A stretch of 64,000 nucleotides of DNA from contig DATNAQ010000056.1 of the NCBI GenBank assembly GCA_035607415.1, positions 43,392 to 107,391 of the forward strand, given 5' to 3'. The notes under the pieces were generated by a model. The model saw nothing but the letters and a program-made list of their open reading frames with translations. It searched no databases and had not been told where the DNA came from. A program made the translations under genes and the position numbers. This stretch comes from JAQBQH01 sp035607415. GTDB taxonomy: Bacteria; Myxococcota_A; Polyangia; Palsa-1104. How positions within the stretch are numbered: the stretch's first letter is position 1; the number at the start of each line of letters is the position of its first letter. Below, in pieces: positions 50,185 to 58,339 of this stretch.

Positions 50185-51938
50185 GGTTCTCCGACGACGA
50201 CCGGCGCGCGGTCTACGACGTCATCGGCAAGCGCCGCGACATCCGCCATTTTCGCGCCGGCGCGCCGCTCGGCGACGACGTGCTCGAGCGCATCCTCGCG
50301 GCCGCGCACCAGGCGCCGTCGGTGGGCTACTCGCAGCCGTGGGACTTCGTGGTGGTGCGCGACCGCGCGCGTCGCGAGCGCATCCGCGACAGCTTCTTGC
50401 GCGTGCGCGCGGCCGAGGCGGTGCGCTTCCCCGCCGGCGAGCGGCGCGAGCAGTACCTCGCCTACAAGCTCGAGGGGATCCTCGACGCCGCGGTCAACGT
50501 CTGCGTCACCGTCGACCTGCGCCCCGCCGACGAGGCGGTGCTCGGCACCACGGCGCAGCCGGAGTCGCTGCGCTGGAGCGCCTGCTGCGCGGTGCAGAAC
50601 CTGTGGCTGGCGGCGCGCGCCGAGGGCATCGGCGTGGGCTGGGTGAGCATCGTGGAGCCGACGGTGCTGCGCCGCGAGCTGGGGCTGCCGCCGGGGATCG
50701 AGCCGGTCGCCTATCTGTGCGTCGGCGAGCCGATCGAGTTTCGCGATCGGCCGCTGCTCGAAGAGACGGGCTGGCGCGCGCGCCGGCCCGTCGCCGACGC
50801 CATCCACCGCGAGCAGTTCGCCGCGAGCGCGCCGCGGTCCGTGGGGCGGACGCCCGCCCCAAATTCCGGAATTCCGGAGATTCCGGGGTTCGACCGCGCC
50901 AGCGCGACGGCGGTCACAGAAACGTGGCGGACGCGCTGCAAGCCGCACGGCGCGCTCGGCCGCCTCGAACCGCTGGCGGCCTGGTACGCGGGCGCGCGCG
51001 GCACGCCGACGCCGGCGCCGCCGACCCGGATCGAGCTCTTCGTGTTCGCCGGCGATCACGGCGTGGTGGAGGAGGGCGTCAGCGCCTGGCCCTCGTCGGT
51101 GACGGCGGCCATGGTCGGCAACATGCTCGCCGGCGGCGCGGCGGTGAGCGTGCTGGCCGCCGCCGCGGATGTGGCGCTGACCGTCGTCGACGTCGGCGTC
51201 GCCGGCGATCTGAGCGCGCTGCCGCAGCCGAGCGAGCGGCGGGCACGCTTCGTCGCCGACAAGGTGCGCGCCGGCAGCGGCAACCTGCTACGCGAGCCGG
51301 CGATGAGCCGCGACGAAGCGCGCGCCGCGATGGCCGTCGGCGAGCGGCTCGCGCGCGCCGCCGCCGACGCCGGCTGCGAGCTGCTCCTGGCCGGCGAGAT
51401 GGGCATCGGCAACACCACGCCGGCGGCTGCGCTCGCCTGCGCGCTCGGCGGCCTTTCGCCCGAGGTCGCCTGCGGCCACGGCGCCGGGCTCGACGACGCT
51501 ACGGTCGCGCACAAGGCGCGCGTGGTCACCGCCGCGCTGGCGCGCCACGCGCCGGCGAAGGAAGACGCGCTCGGTGCGCTCGCCGCCGTCGGTGGGCTCG
51601 AGATCGCCGCCATGGCCGGCCTCATGCGCGCCGGCGCCGGCCGCCGCGTCCCCGTCGTCGTCGACGGCTTCATCTCCGCCGCCGCGGCGCTCGTCGCCGT
51701 CACGCTCGAGCCGCGCGTGCGCGACTACCTCGTCCTCTCGCATCGCTCGGGCGAGCGCGGCGCCGGCGCGCTCGCCGCGGCGCTGCAGCTCGAGCCGCTC
51801 CTCGACCTCGGCCTGCGCCTCGGCGAAGGCACGGGCGCCATCCTCGCCGCCGAGCTCGTGCGCCACGCGGTGCGCCTCTTCTCCAGCATGGCGACGTTCT
51901 CCACGGCCGGCGTGGCCGACCGCGCGCGCCGCTCGTGA
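50181..51938 (+). CDS. Fusion of 5,6-dimethylbenzimidazole synthase (BluB) and CobT
   Basis: One 585-residue open frame with two enzymes. Residues about 1-215 are BluB, the flavin-destroying nitroreductase-fold enzyme that makes 5,6-dimethylbenzimidazole from FMNH2 and oxygen (KRRDIRHFRAGAPLGDDVLE, HQAPSVGYSQPWDFVVV, EGIGVGWVSI). Residues about 240-585 are CobT, the nicotinate-nucleotide:DMB phosphoribosyltransferase (KPHGALGRLEPLA, FVFAGDHGVVEEGVSAWP, GEMGIGNTTPAAAL, catalytic E549 in RLGEGTGA). The joint is a Pro-rich linker (about 216-239) encoded partly by ATTCCGG repeats. Fusion would channel DMB to its activation as alpha-ribazole phosphate. The GTG overlaps the cobD stop. Both halves keep their key residues. 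Confidence 0.93.
   Translation: MRFSDDDRRAVYDVIGKRRDIRHFRAGAPLGDDVLERILAAAHQAPSVGYSQPWDFVVVRDRARRERIRDSFLRVRAAEAVRFPAGERREQYLAYKLEGILDAAVNVCVTVDLRPADEAVLGTTAQPESLRWSACCAVQNLWLAARAEGIGVGWVSIVEPTVLRRELGLPPGIEPVAYLCVGEPIEFRDRPLLEETGWRARRPVADAIHREQFAASAPRSVGRTPAPNSGIPEIPGFDRASATAVTETWRTRCKPHGALGRLEPLAAWYAGARGTPTPAPPTRIELFVFAGDHGVVEEGVSAWPSSVTAAMVGNMLAGGAAVSVLAAAADVALTVVDVGVAGDLSALPQPSERRARFVADKVRAGSGNLLREPAMSRDEARAAMAVGERLARAAADAGCELLLAGEMGIGNTTPAAALACALGGLSPEVACGHGAGLDDATVAHKARVVTAALARHAPAKEDALGALAAVGGLEIAAMAGLMRAGAGRRVPVVVDGFISAAAALVAVTLEPRVRDYLVLSHRSGERGAGALAAALQLEPLLDLGLRLGEGTGAILAAELVRHAVRLFSSMATFSTAGVADRARRS
50863..50886 (+). repeat. ATTCCGG repeats inside the BluB-CobT linker
   Basis: ATTCCGGA occurs at 50863 and 50871 and ATTCCGG at 50880, with a perfect 12-bp palindrome CCGGAATTCCGG at 50866-50877. 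They encode linker residues 228-236 (NSGIPEIPG). The AT-rich, repetitive make-up is unlike the flanking coding sequence and marks the probable fusion scar. Confidence 0.6.
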
Positions 51939-51955
51939 TGCCGTCGGTGAGCGCG

Positions 51956-52285
51956 CTACTTCTTCACGCGCGAGATGAACTGCTTGAGCGTCTCGCGCTT
52001 GGTGTCGTCCATCTCGACGTAGCGGATCCCCATCTCCATCGGCGGATCCCGGTTGGCCCACACCACCTCGCCACGCAGCGACAGGGACGTCGAGAGCTCG
52101 GGAAAGTTGATCACGAGATCGACCACGCTGCCGACTTCCTCGAGACTGGGCGTGGTGATGCAGATGCCGCCGAGCGAAAGGTTCTGGATGCGGTGATAGA
52201 GCAGAACCTCGCTGCCGGTGTAGTCGACGTAGGCGCTGACCTCGTATCGCGGGTACTCGCGCGCGCGTCGATCGGCCTCGGTCAT
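51956..52285 (-). CDS. PilZ-domain protein
   Basis: A single PilZ domain of 109 residues, a cyclic-di-GMP effector fold. The N-terminal arginine motif reads DRRAREYPRYEVS (the usual RxxxR region) and the second motif is NLSLGGICITT (the usual D/NxSxxG), so binding residues are largely kept. The strand GEVVWANRDPPMEMGIRYVEM and a C-terminal helix LKQFISRVKK complete the fold. It should act as a small adaptor turning cyclic-di-GMP into changed motility, exopolysaccharide or development. A GGAGGG ribosome site precedes the ATG at 52285. Confidence 0.9.
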   Translation of the reverse strand: MTEADRRAREYPRYEVSAYVDYTGSEVLLYHRIQNLSLGGICITTPSLEEVGSVVDLVINFPELSTSLSLRGEVVWANRDPPMEMGIRYVEMDDTKRETLKQFISRVKK

Positions 52286-52388
52286 GAGCCCTCCGTGTTG
52301 CGGCTTATACCATGAAACTTTTGCCGAAAACATTTGGACGTGGAATAAGAAGAGCGGAACGGCGTTGGATCGTGTGGAAGGAGTAGGC

Positions 52389-52862
52389 ATGAATCGGCTC
52401 GTCCTGGCGCTGGTAGCGGCGCTCGGTTGTCTCAGCGGTTGCGCGACGGTCAACACGATCCCTGGGACCAAGGTGCCCGACACCAAGGCCAACCGGGAGA
52501 TCCTCGACGTCTGCGAGCGCTATCGCCACGCGATGGAGGACCGCGACGCGACCACGCTCTTGTCGCTCGCGCATCCGAACTATTATGAGGACTCGGGCAC
52601 GCCCGGCGGTCAGGACGACTACGGCTACGACGGCCTGAAGGACGTCCTATCGAAGCGCATGTCGGCGCTCAAGACGCTGCGCTACAACATCCAGTATCGG
52701 GCGATCCAGATCGACGGCCATCGCGCGCAGGTCGACATCCGCTACGACGCGAGCTATCAGCTGGCGACGGAGATGGGCGACCGGTGGGAGCGCAAGATGA
52801 ACGACAAGCGGCTCGAGCTGGAGAACGACGGCAAGCGCTGGCTGTTCATCGGCGGGATGTAG
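52389..52862 (+). CDS. NTF2/SnoaL-like lipoprotein
   Basis: A 157-residue lipoprotein. The signal LVLALVAALGCLSGC has the lipid Cys at about 18. The mature domain (about 35-155) has the helix-then-sheet order of the cone-shaped NTF2/SnoaL fold: ILDVCERYRHAMEDRDATTL, HPNYYEDSG, GLKDVLSKRMSALKTLRYNI, QVDIRYDASYQL and the final strand KRLELENDGKRWLFIGG. Such lipoproteins usually bind ligands or scaffold, and no catalytic residue is identifiable. An AAGGAG site lies before the ATG; longer upstream frames are not used. Confidence 0.75.
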   Translation: MNRLVLALVAALGCLSGCATVNTIPGTKVPDTKANREILDVCERYRHAMEDRDATTLLSLAHPNYYEDSGTPGGQDDYGYDGLKDVLSKRMSALKTLRYNIQYRAIQIDGHRAQVDIRYDASYQLATEMGDRWERKMNDKRLELENDGKRWLFIGGM

Positions 52863-52865
52863 CGT

Positions 52866-54587
52866 TCAAGGCGTCGCGGGCGGAGCGGCAGCCCGCGTCG
52901 CGGGCGGAGCGGGGGCCTTCTCCGGCGCGACCGGCTGGCCCTCCTCGGTGACGATGCGCAGCGGCGCGTTCGCGTTGCCGTAGACGCACAGCCCGTGCGC
53001 GCCGGGCCCCGGCGCCACCAGGAGGCGCAGCGTGTGGCGCCCCTTCTTGAGCCGGCCGAGCGCCACCTTCTCGACGCGCCCGGCGCCGTCGTCCGGGATC
53101 ACGCCGAGCGTCGCCACGCGCACGCCGTCGACGAGCACGGCCACGTCCGACCCGCCGTCGGGCGGCGCGCTCTTGCCCGGCCACTCCGACGACATCCGCG
53201 CCTCGAGCGTCGGCACCGCCGGCTTGGCGAGCGTGAACACGTAGTCGAACCAGCCGTCGCCCGCGCCATACGCATGCGCGCCGTCGCCGTCGCCCCAGGT
53301 CCCGAGCCGCTCCCAGCGCGCCGAGCTGAACGCACCGGGCGGGATCTCGACGACGCCGTCGGCCACGCGCTGATACGGCGAGCGCTCTTCGGTGACGTAC
53401 GGATCGTAGAGCATGGCGTCGCCCTTGGCGTCGCCGAGCAGCGGATTGGACGGTGCCGGCGTCGTCGCCGCGAACGCGGCCCAGCGGCGCAGCGCCGCGC
53501 GCACGTCGTCGGTGTCGCTGCGATCGACGTAGATCCCAAAATCGCGCGCCTTGCCCAGCCACGGCTGATAGATCCACGCCAGCGCCCCGGCGGCGCCGTC
53601 GGCGAGCGCGCGCTGCAAGAAGGTCACGTACCAGTCGGCGCGCGGCGTCTCCAGGTAGCCCGCCTCGTCGGTGCGAAAGCCGAACTCGCCGAACACCAGC
53701 GGCTTGTGCGCCACGTAGCGCGCCAGCTGCACGCGATCGTCGATGTACTGCTCGAGCCGCTGGCGGTTGCCGACGCGATCGGTGGTCTCCGGATACAGGT
53801 GGCTGTCGCAGTAATCGACCGTCGGCAGCCGGCACACCGCCAGCCACTCGGCGCGCTCGGCCCGCGACGTGTAGCCCATGACCCCGGGCGTGACCAGGTG
53901 GTTCGGATCGCGCGCCTTGATGAACGACGCCATCTCGTCGATCCACGAGCGCCGCGCGGTCGCCCCCGCCGGCGTCGACACCTGCGACTCGTTCATCAGC
54001 TCCCAGGCGAAGATGGTCGGATCGTCGGCGTACTTGACGCCGTTGACCGTGTTGACGCGCTCGACGAGCGCCTGCACGTGCGCGCGATACATGGCGCGCG
54101 TCTTGTCGTCGCTGAAGAAGCGATCGCGCGCGTCCCACGTGTCGGTCGGCAGCTTGGCCCACGCCAGGTACTGCCGGATGCCGCCGTAGTCGTCCCAGTA
54201 GTTCGACAGGGTCACGATCACGCGCAGCCCGTTCTTGCGCGCCGAGGCGAGCACGCGATCGAGCTGGCGCGGACCGGCCGCGATCCACGCGTCGGGCGCG
54301 GTGCGCCACAAGACGTTGGCGCGGCTCCACGGCGTCGCCGTCGCGTCGCCTTCGCCGAGCGCCCACACGCGCCCGACGGTGAGCCCGTCGGCGCGCGCGG
54401 CGGCGATGGTCTCGGGCGCGCGCGCGCGCTCGTCGGCGCCGTGCATGACGTCGAGGTTGGCGCCGATGAAGGTGAACGGCTTGTCGCCGACGACGAAGTT
54501 GCCGCCGTCGACGCGTACGAAGGCTCCGTCGGGGAGGGCGCCGCCCACAGCCAAGAACGACGCGAGGACCACGGCGAACAACTGCAC
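52866..54587 (-). CDS. Secreted GH5-like beta-glycosidase (mannanase/cellulase type)
   Basis: A 573-residue exported glycoside hydrolase with an N-terminal signal (LFAVVLASFLAVGGAL). The TIM barrel (about 20-370) matches clan GH-A family 5, close to mannan endo-1,4-beta-mannosidases: acid/base E200 in FAWELMNES and nucleophile E301 in PLVFGEFGF, plus DSHLYPETTD and WIYQPWLG. A C-terminal carbohydrate-binding-like beta domain (about 400-545, WFDYVFTLAKPAV, RHTLRLLVAPGPG) and a Pro/Ala tail follow. It should cut a beta-linked hexose polymer outside the cytoplasm. Two TGTCTGAC direct repeats lie upstream as a possible operator. Confidence 0.85.
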   Translation of the reverse strand: MQLFAVVLASFLAVGGALPDGAFVRVDGGNFVVGDKPFTFIGANLDVMHGADERARAPETIAAARADGLTVGRVWALGEGDATATPWSRANVLWRTAPDAWIAAGPRQLDRVLASARKNGLRVIVTLSNYWDDYGGIRQYLAWAKLPTDTWDARDRFFSDDKTRAMYRAHVQALVERVNTVNGVKYADDPTIFAWELMNESQVSTPAGATARRSWIDEMASFIKARDPNHLVTPGVMGYTSRAERAEWLAVCRLPTVDYCDSHLYPETTDRVGNRQRLEQYIDDRVQLARYVAHKPLVFGEFGFRTDEAGYLETPRADWYVTFLQRALADGAAGALAWIYQPWLGKARDFGIYVDRSDTDDVRAALRRWAAFAATTPAPSNPLLGDAKGDAMLYDPYVTEERSPYQRVADGVVEIPPGAFSSARWERLGTWGDGDGAHAYGAGDGWFDYVFTLAKPAVPTLEARMSSEWPGKSAPPDGGSDVAVLVDGVRVATLGVIPDDGAGRVEKVALGRLKKGRHTLRLLVAPGPGAHGLCVYGNANAPLRIVTEEGQPVAPEKAPAPPATRAAAPPATP

Positions 54588-54622
54588 TGCGCGATAGTTT
54601 AGCAGCCGCAGGCGTAAATTAG

Positions 54623-54650
54623 GTCAGACAGATGCGCGATTTGTCAGACA
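54623..54650 (-). promoter_or_regulatory. Direct repeats upstream of the glycosidase gene
   Basis: TGTCTGAC (minus strand) occurs at 54630-54623 and 54650-54643, exactly 20 bp apart, two helical turns, and 36 and 56 bp before the glycosidase start codon. The distal copy overlaps the stop codon of the diacylglycerol-kinase-like gene. It could bind a regulator as a dimer on one DNA face. Confidence 0.3.
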
Positions 54651-55561
54651 CGCGCGATCTGCAGCCGCGGGCCGGTGGCGAGCGACACCTCGCTGGCGCG
54701 GAACAGATCGCCGTCGAGCGTGTAGCTCTGCGGCGCGCCGAAGCGGATGTCCACGCGCGCCGCCAGCCGATCGAGGTGCGGCCTGCCGGTCAGCGGCCGC
54801 CCGCCGAAGACGCGCGGCAGCTGCAGCGCCATCGACCTCGTCGACAGCCCGCTGGCGACGAGGTGGAAGCGCCCGGCCTGCCGCCCCGCCTGCCACGGCA
54901 CGCGAAAGCCCATGCCGACGTCCGGCACCGTCGAGGCCACCAGTAGCCGATAGGCCTCGGGCGGCAGCGCCTCGCCGTCGACGGTGAGCGCGACCTCGGC
55001 CGGCGAGAACAGCCAGCGCGCCGTGCGCCCCTGGATGAGCGACGAGACCATCGTGCGCGCGGTGAGCAGCGCCGCCGAGGCGACGCCGGGATGGAGCCCG
55101 CCGTAGTAGGCCTCGAGGAAGCGCGCGCCCATGAGCGAGGCGAACAGAAAGCCGTACTGCCCGTTGACCTCGATGAGGTCCTGCCCGACCGTCGGTACGC
55201 CGCCCGAGCGCGCGGCGGCGACGATGCGGCCGAGGATCTCGTCGGGACGCCCGCGAATCCCGAGGTTGCCGGCGATGGTGTTGACCGTGCCGCCGCGCAG
55301 GATGGCGAACGCGGGCAGCCGCTGCCGCCCGTAGGCGCGCACCAGCTCGGTCAGCGTCGACAGATTGGTGCCGTCGCCGCCGCAGGTCGCCACCAGCTCG
55401 ACGCCGTCGTCGGCGAAGCGGCGCGCAGCCGCGGCCAGCTCGCCCGGCGTCCGCGTCGCCACCACCTCGGCGCCGTCGGCGACGCGGCGCAGCCGATCGG
55501 CGAGGCCAGGCGCGCGCCGCACGCCGAGCGCGTTGGGGTTGAGGATGACGGCGAGCTTCAT
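54644..55561 (-). CDS. Diacylglycerol/lipid kinase catalytic-domain protein
   Basis: A 305-residue kinase of the DAGK/YegS/sphingosine-kinase fold, which phosphorylates a lipid alcohol with ATP. Recognised by AVILNPNALGVRR at the start, the nucleotide loop TCGGDGTNLSTLTE (GGDGT, about 60-64), and FAILRGGTVNTIAGNLGI. The C-terminal beta-sandwich is seen at LLVASTVPDVGMGFRV and SYTLDGDLFRASEVSL. It is coupled to the upstream peptidase gene by a 4-bp overlap (55558-55561). The lipid substrate is not deducible. Confidence 0.9.
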   Translation of the reverse strand: MKLAVILNPNALGVRRAPGLADRLRRVADGAEVVATRTPGELAAAARRFADDGVELVATCGGDGTNLSTLTELVRAYGRQRLPAFAILRGGTVNTIAGNLGIRGRPDEILGRIVAAARSGGVPTVGQDLIEVNGQYGFLFASLMGARFLEAYYGGLHPGVASAALLTARTMVSSLIQGRTARWLFSPAEVALTVDGEALPPEAYRLLVASTVPDVGMGFRVPWQAGRQAGRFHLVASGLSTRSMALQLPRVFGGRPLTGRPHLDRLAARVDIRFGAPQSYTLDGDLFRASEVSLATGPRLQIARV

Positions 55562-57867
55562 GGCATCTTGAAGTCGCAGCGCGCGACCCACTGCTTGGCC
55601 TCGAGCCGCGCGCCCTCGGGCGCGTTCGGGTCGAACGAGATGGCCTGGAAGATCTCGCGCGCCTCGCCGCGCTTGCCCAGGCGGAAGAGCGCCATGGCGC
55701 GCATCTTGACCGCCTCGCGGATGAAGCGCCCGTCGGGCAGCGTGCCGGCGAGCGAGCGGGCGAGGGCACCGGCGGCGTCGGCGAAGCGTCCGCGTCCGTA
55801 GAGCTGGCGGCCGAGGAGATAGTGCACGAGCGCGTCGTCGGGGTGCGCGTCGGCGAGCTTCTGCAGCGTCAAGAGATCGAGCGTCGCGTCGCGCGTGCCG
55901 GCGGGCGCGGCCAGGATCTGGAGGAGCTGCGTGCGCGCCTCCGACGGCGGCCGATGCGCCAGCTCGCGCTTGGCCGTGGCCAGCCGCGCGATCGGCTCTT
56001 CGAGCGGCAGCGCCGCGACGGCGTCGTAGTCGGGCTCGGCGCCGCGCAGGACCGCGACGTCGCCGGCGAGCATCAGCAGGCGCGCGCGCGTCACCGGGTC
56101 GACGCGATCGCGCAGCCGCGAAAGCTCCGCCTGCGCCGGCGCGAGCTGCCCGGCCGCGATCATCGCCTCGACGCGATCGAGCGCGTTCTCCGCCGAGTCG
56201 TCGTCGCGGCACACCGTGTTCCAGTCGGCCAGCGCCTTTTTGCGATCGCCCGCCGTCGCCGCCGCGCGCGCCGCCTGCTTCAAGAGCGCCTGCGCGTGCG
56301 CGCACGGCCGCCGGAACACGCTCGGCCGCTTGAGCCGCTCGATCGCCACCGCGCGCTCGACGGCCGGCACCGTCTGCCCGTCGACGACGCGCAGCCACTC
56401 GTCGCGCAACGAGTCGAAGGACACGCCGTAGATCTCTTGCCAGCTTCCGTCGCTGCCCGCGGCGCGATAGAGCCGCTCGAGCTTGTCGGTCCCCCGCGTG
56501 TCGAGGAGGAAGCGGCAGAACGAGCCGGCCACGTTGTACGCCTGCGCCGCATTGATCCCGAAGAAGCGCGGCCCCATCACCGAGCCGAGCGTGCCCGCGT
56601 CGACGAGCCCGGCGTCGCGCAGCACCTTCACGATCTGATGCGGCGTCAGCGGATTGCCCGCCCACGACGCCGCCACCGCCACGCCTTCGATGAGCCCGAC
56701 GTTGAAGCGGAGGCCGCGCCGCGCGATGCCGAAGATCGGATCGCCGTACGAGCCGGCGAACACGTGCGCGAGCTCGTGCGCGGTCACCTCCTGCGGCCAC
56801 GGATCGTGCTGCAGGTAGATCTCGCGCCGCCACGGCTTGGCGATGAAGGTGTGCGCCGCGCCCATGAGCGCGCGCTTCTGGCCCGAGTTGTCGAACAGGA
56901 AGGCGTGGATCGGCGGCGCCGGCGCCTTGCCGAACAGCGCCGTCAGCTGCGCCCAGTGCAGCTCGTCGTCCTCGGCATAGGCCGCGATCTCCTTGGCGTA
57001 CGGCCCATTCGGCGAGTAGTGCAGGACGAAGTGCGCGGTCCGCCGCTCGGCGCCGAGCTCGTGGGCGATGTCGTCGGCCGAGAGCGCGAAGCCGAGCCGC
57101 GCGCGCCCGTGCCACAACAGGATCGCGCCGGCGACGAGCACGATCGCCGCCAGCGTCGCCCGCGCCCGGCCCGCCGAGGCGCGCCCGAGCGCCAGCCGCG
57201 TGCCGTCGAGCTGGCGCGCGCAGATGGCGAGCGCCGCGCCGGCGACGGCGAAGTGATAGAGCCGCGCCCACCCGAACGCGCGCCCGATGGCCACGTCCTC
57301 GTCGTAGAGCGTGCCGGCGAAGTAGCCGACGAACGGGTCGTACCCGAAGATCGGCGGCGCTGCGTAGAAGCGCCACACGCCCCACGCCACCGACGCGACC
57401 ACGATCCCGACGGCGATCGCCACCGGCGCCGCCCGCCCGCGCCACGGCCTGACGAGACCCACGACCACGCCGGCCGCGGCGCCGCACGCCGCCGAGCACA
57501 GGGGCAGCATCGCGAACCAGGCGATCCCCGCGCCCAGGTCGCAGTTGCGCACCCGCAGCGCGTTCAAAAGGATCGCGCCGAGCGGCGCCAACAGGCACAG
57601 CCACACGCTCCGCGTCGCGCCCCACCACAGCGCGACGACCGTCCGCCCGGCGTGCGCTTCGGCGGCCGTCACCGCCGAGGCCGTCCGCTCGCGCCGCTCG
57701 CGCCCGACGCGCAGGGCGCCGAGGCTCGCGCCCGCCAGCGACGCCGCCACCGCCATCGCCAGGCACCACTCGTACCCGAGCACGTCGAACAGGGGCACGA
57801 AGCATAGCCCCGCGCCCAGGACAATGAGGACGACCAGAACGATGGTTGAGCCCCTCTCGACTCGCAC
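55558..57867 (-). CDS. Integral membrane metallopeptidase (peptidase-MA-like) with TPR-like tail
   Basis: A 769-residue protein in three parts. Residues about 1-255 hold six to seven membrane helices. Residues about 285-500 are an extracytoplasmic zincin of the peptidase-MA type with H364-ELA-H368 (EVTAHELAHVFAG) and the third-ligand region NVGLIEGVAVAASW, where E of LIEG is the likely ligand. Residues about 515-769 form TPR-like repeats (DALVHYLLGRQLYGRGRFA, ALFRLGKRGEAREIF). It probably cleaves a periplasmic or membrane protein held by the repeats; the target is unknown. It is co-transcribed with the lipid kinase. The GTG start is 42 bp from the divergent PilZ gene. Confidence 0.8.
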   Translation of the reverse strand: MRVERGSTIVLVVLIVLGAGLCFVPLFDVLGYEWCLAMAVAASLAGASLGALRVGRERRERTASAVTAAEAHAGRTVVALWWGATRSVWLCLLAPLGAILLNALRVRNCDLGAGIAWFAMLPLCSAACGAAAGVVVGLVRPWRGRAAPVAIAVGIVVASVAWGVWRFYAAPPIFGYDPFVGYFAGTLYDEDVAIGRAFGWARLYHFAVAGAALAICARQLDGTRLALGRASAGRARATLAAIVLVAGAILLWHGRARLGFALSADDIAHELGAERRTAHFVLHYSPNGPYAKEIAAYAEDDELHWAQLTALFGKAPAPPIHAFLFDNSGQKRALMGAAHTFIAKPWRREIYLQHDPWPQEVTAHELAHVFAGSYGDPIFGIARRGLRFNVGLIEGVAVAASWAGNPLTPHQIVKVLRDAGLVDAGTLGSVMGPRFFGINAAQAYNVAGSFCRFLLDTRGTDKLERLYRAAGSDGSWQEIYGVSFDSLRDEWLRVVDGQTVPAVERAVAIERLKRPSVFRRPCAHAQALLKQAARAAATAGDRKKALADWNTVCRDDDSAENALDRVEAMIAAGQLAPAQAELSRLRDRVDPVTRARLLMLAGDVAVLRGAEPDYDAVAALPLEEPIARLATAKRELAHRPPSEARTQLLQILAAPAGTRDATLDLLTLQKLADAHPDDALVHYLLGRQLYGRGRFADAAGALARSLAGTLPDGRFIREAVKMRAMALFRLGKRGEAREIFQAISFDPNAPEGARLEAKQWVARCDFKMP

Positions 57868-57909
57868 TCGGCTCTTGGGATATCCTCAAATTACAAGGCA
57901 CGCAATCCA

Positions 57910-58326
57910 ATGTCCGACGACGACCGGCGTGCTGAGCCACGCGTCCCCATCCAGCTCAAGGTCGAGTACAAGAAGCTCAACACCTTCTTTGCGGACTACA
58001 CCAAGAACATCTGCAAGGGCGGCACCTTCATCCGCACCAAGAAGCCGCTCGACATCGGCACCGTGTTCTTGTTCCAGCTCGGCGTGCCCAAGATGCAGAA
58101 GCCCATCGAGATCCGCGGCGAGGTCAAATGGGTCAAGCGCGAGGGCGAGCCGTCGCCGCCCGGCGTCGCCGAGGACCACGAGCCGGGCATGGGCATCCGC
58201 TTCATCTACGACGGCCCCGAAGAGCGCGAGCGGCTCGAAGGCGCCGTCGAGAAGATGATGATCGACAGCCTCGGCCAGCTGCTCTACTCGAAGCTCATGG
58301 GCAAGGACCGCCAAAAGGGCGGCTAG
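57910..58326 (+). CDS. PilZ-domain protein, myxobacterial TIGR02266 type
   Basis: A 138-residue PilZ variant. RRAEPRVPIQLKVEY opens the fold (R-x3-R equivalent), followed by FFADYTKNICKGGTFIRT where the usual D/NxSxxG is NICKGG, the form characteristic of the TIGR02266 paralogues abundant in Myxococcus. The strand IRGEVKWVKREGEP, an insert PPGVAEDHEPGMGIRF, and a C-terminal helix (LEGAVEKMMIDSLGQLLYSK) complete it. Because the second motif departs from consensus, cyclic-di-GMP binding may be weak or lost. Cytoplasmic; it precedes the phosphatidyltransferase gene by 13 bp. Confidence 0.88.
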   Translation: MSDDDRRAEPRVPIQLKVEYKKLNTFFADYTKNICKGGTFIRTKKPLDIGTVFLFQLGVPKMQKPIEIRGEVKWVKREGEPSPPGVAEDHEPGMGIRFIYDGPEERERLEGAVEKMMIDSLGQLLYSKLMGKDRQKGG

Positions 58327-58339
58327 GGGCGGGCCGAGC

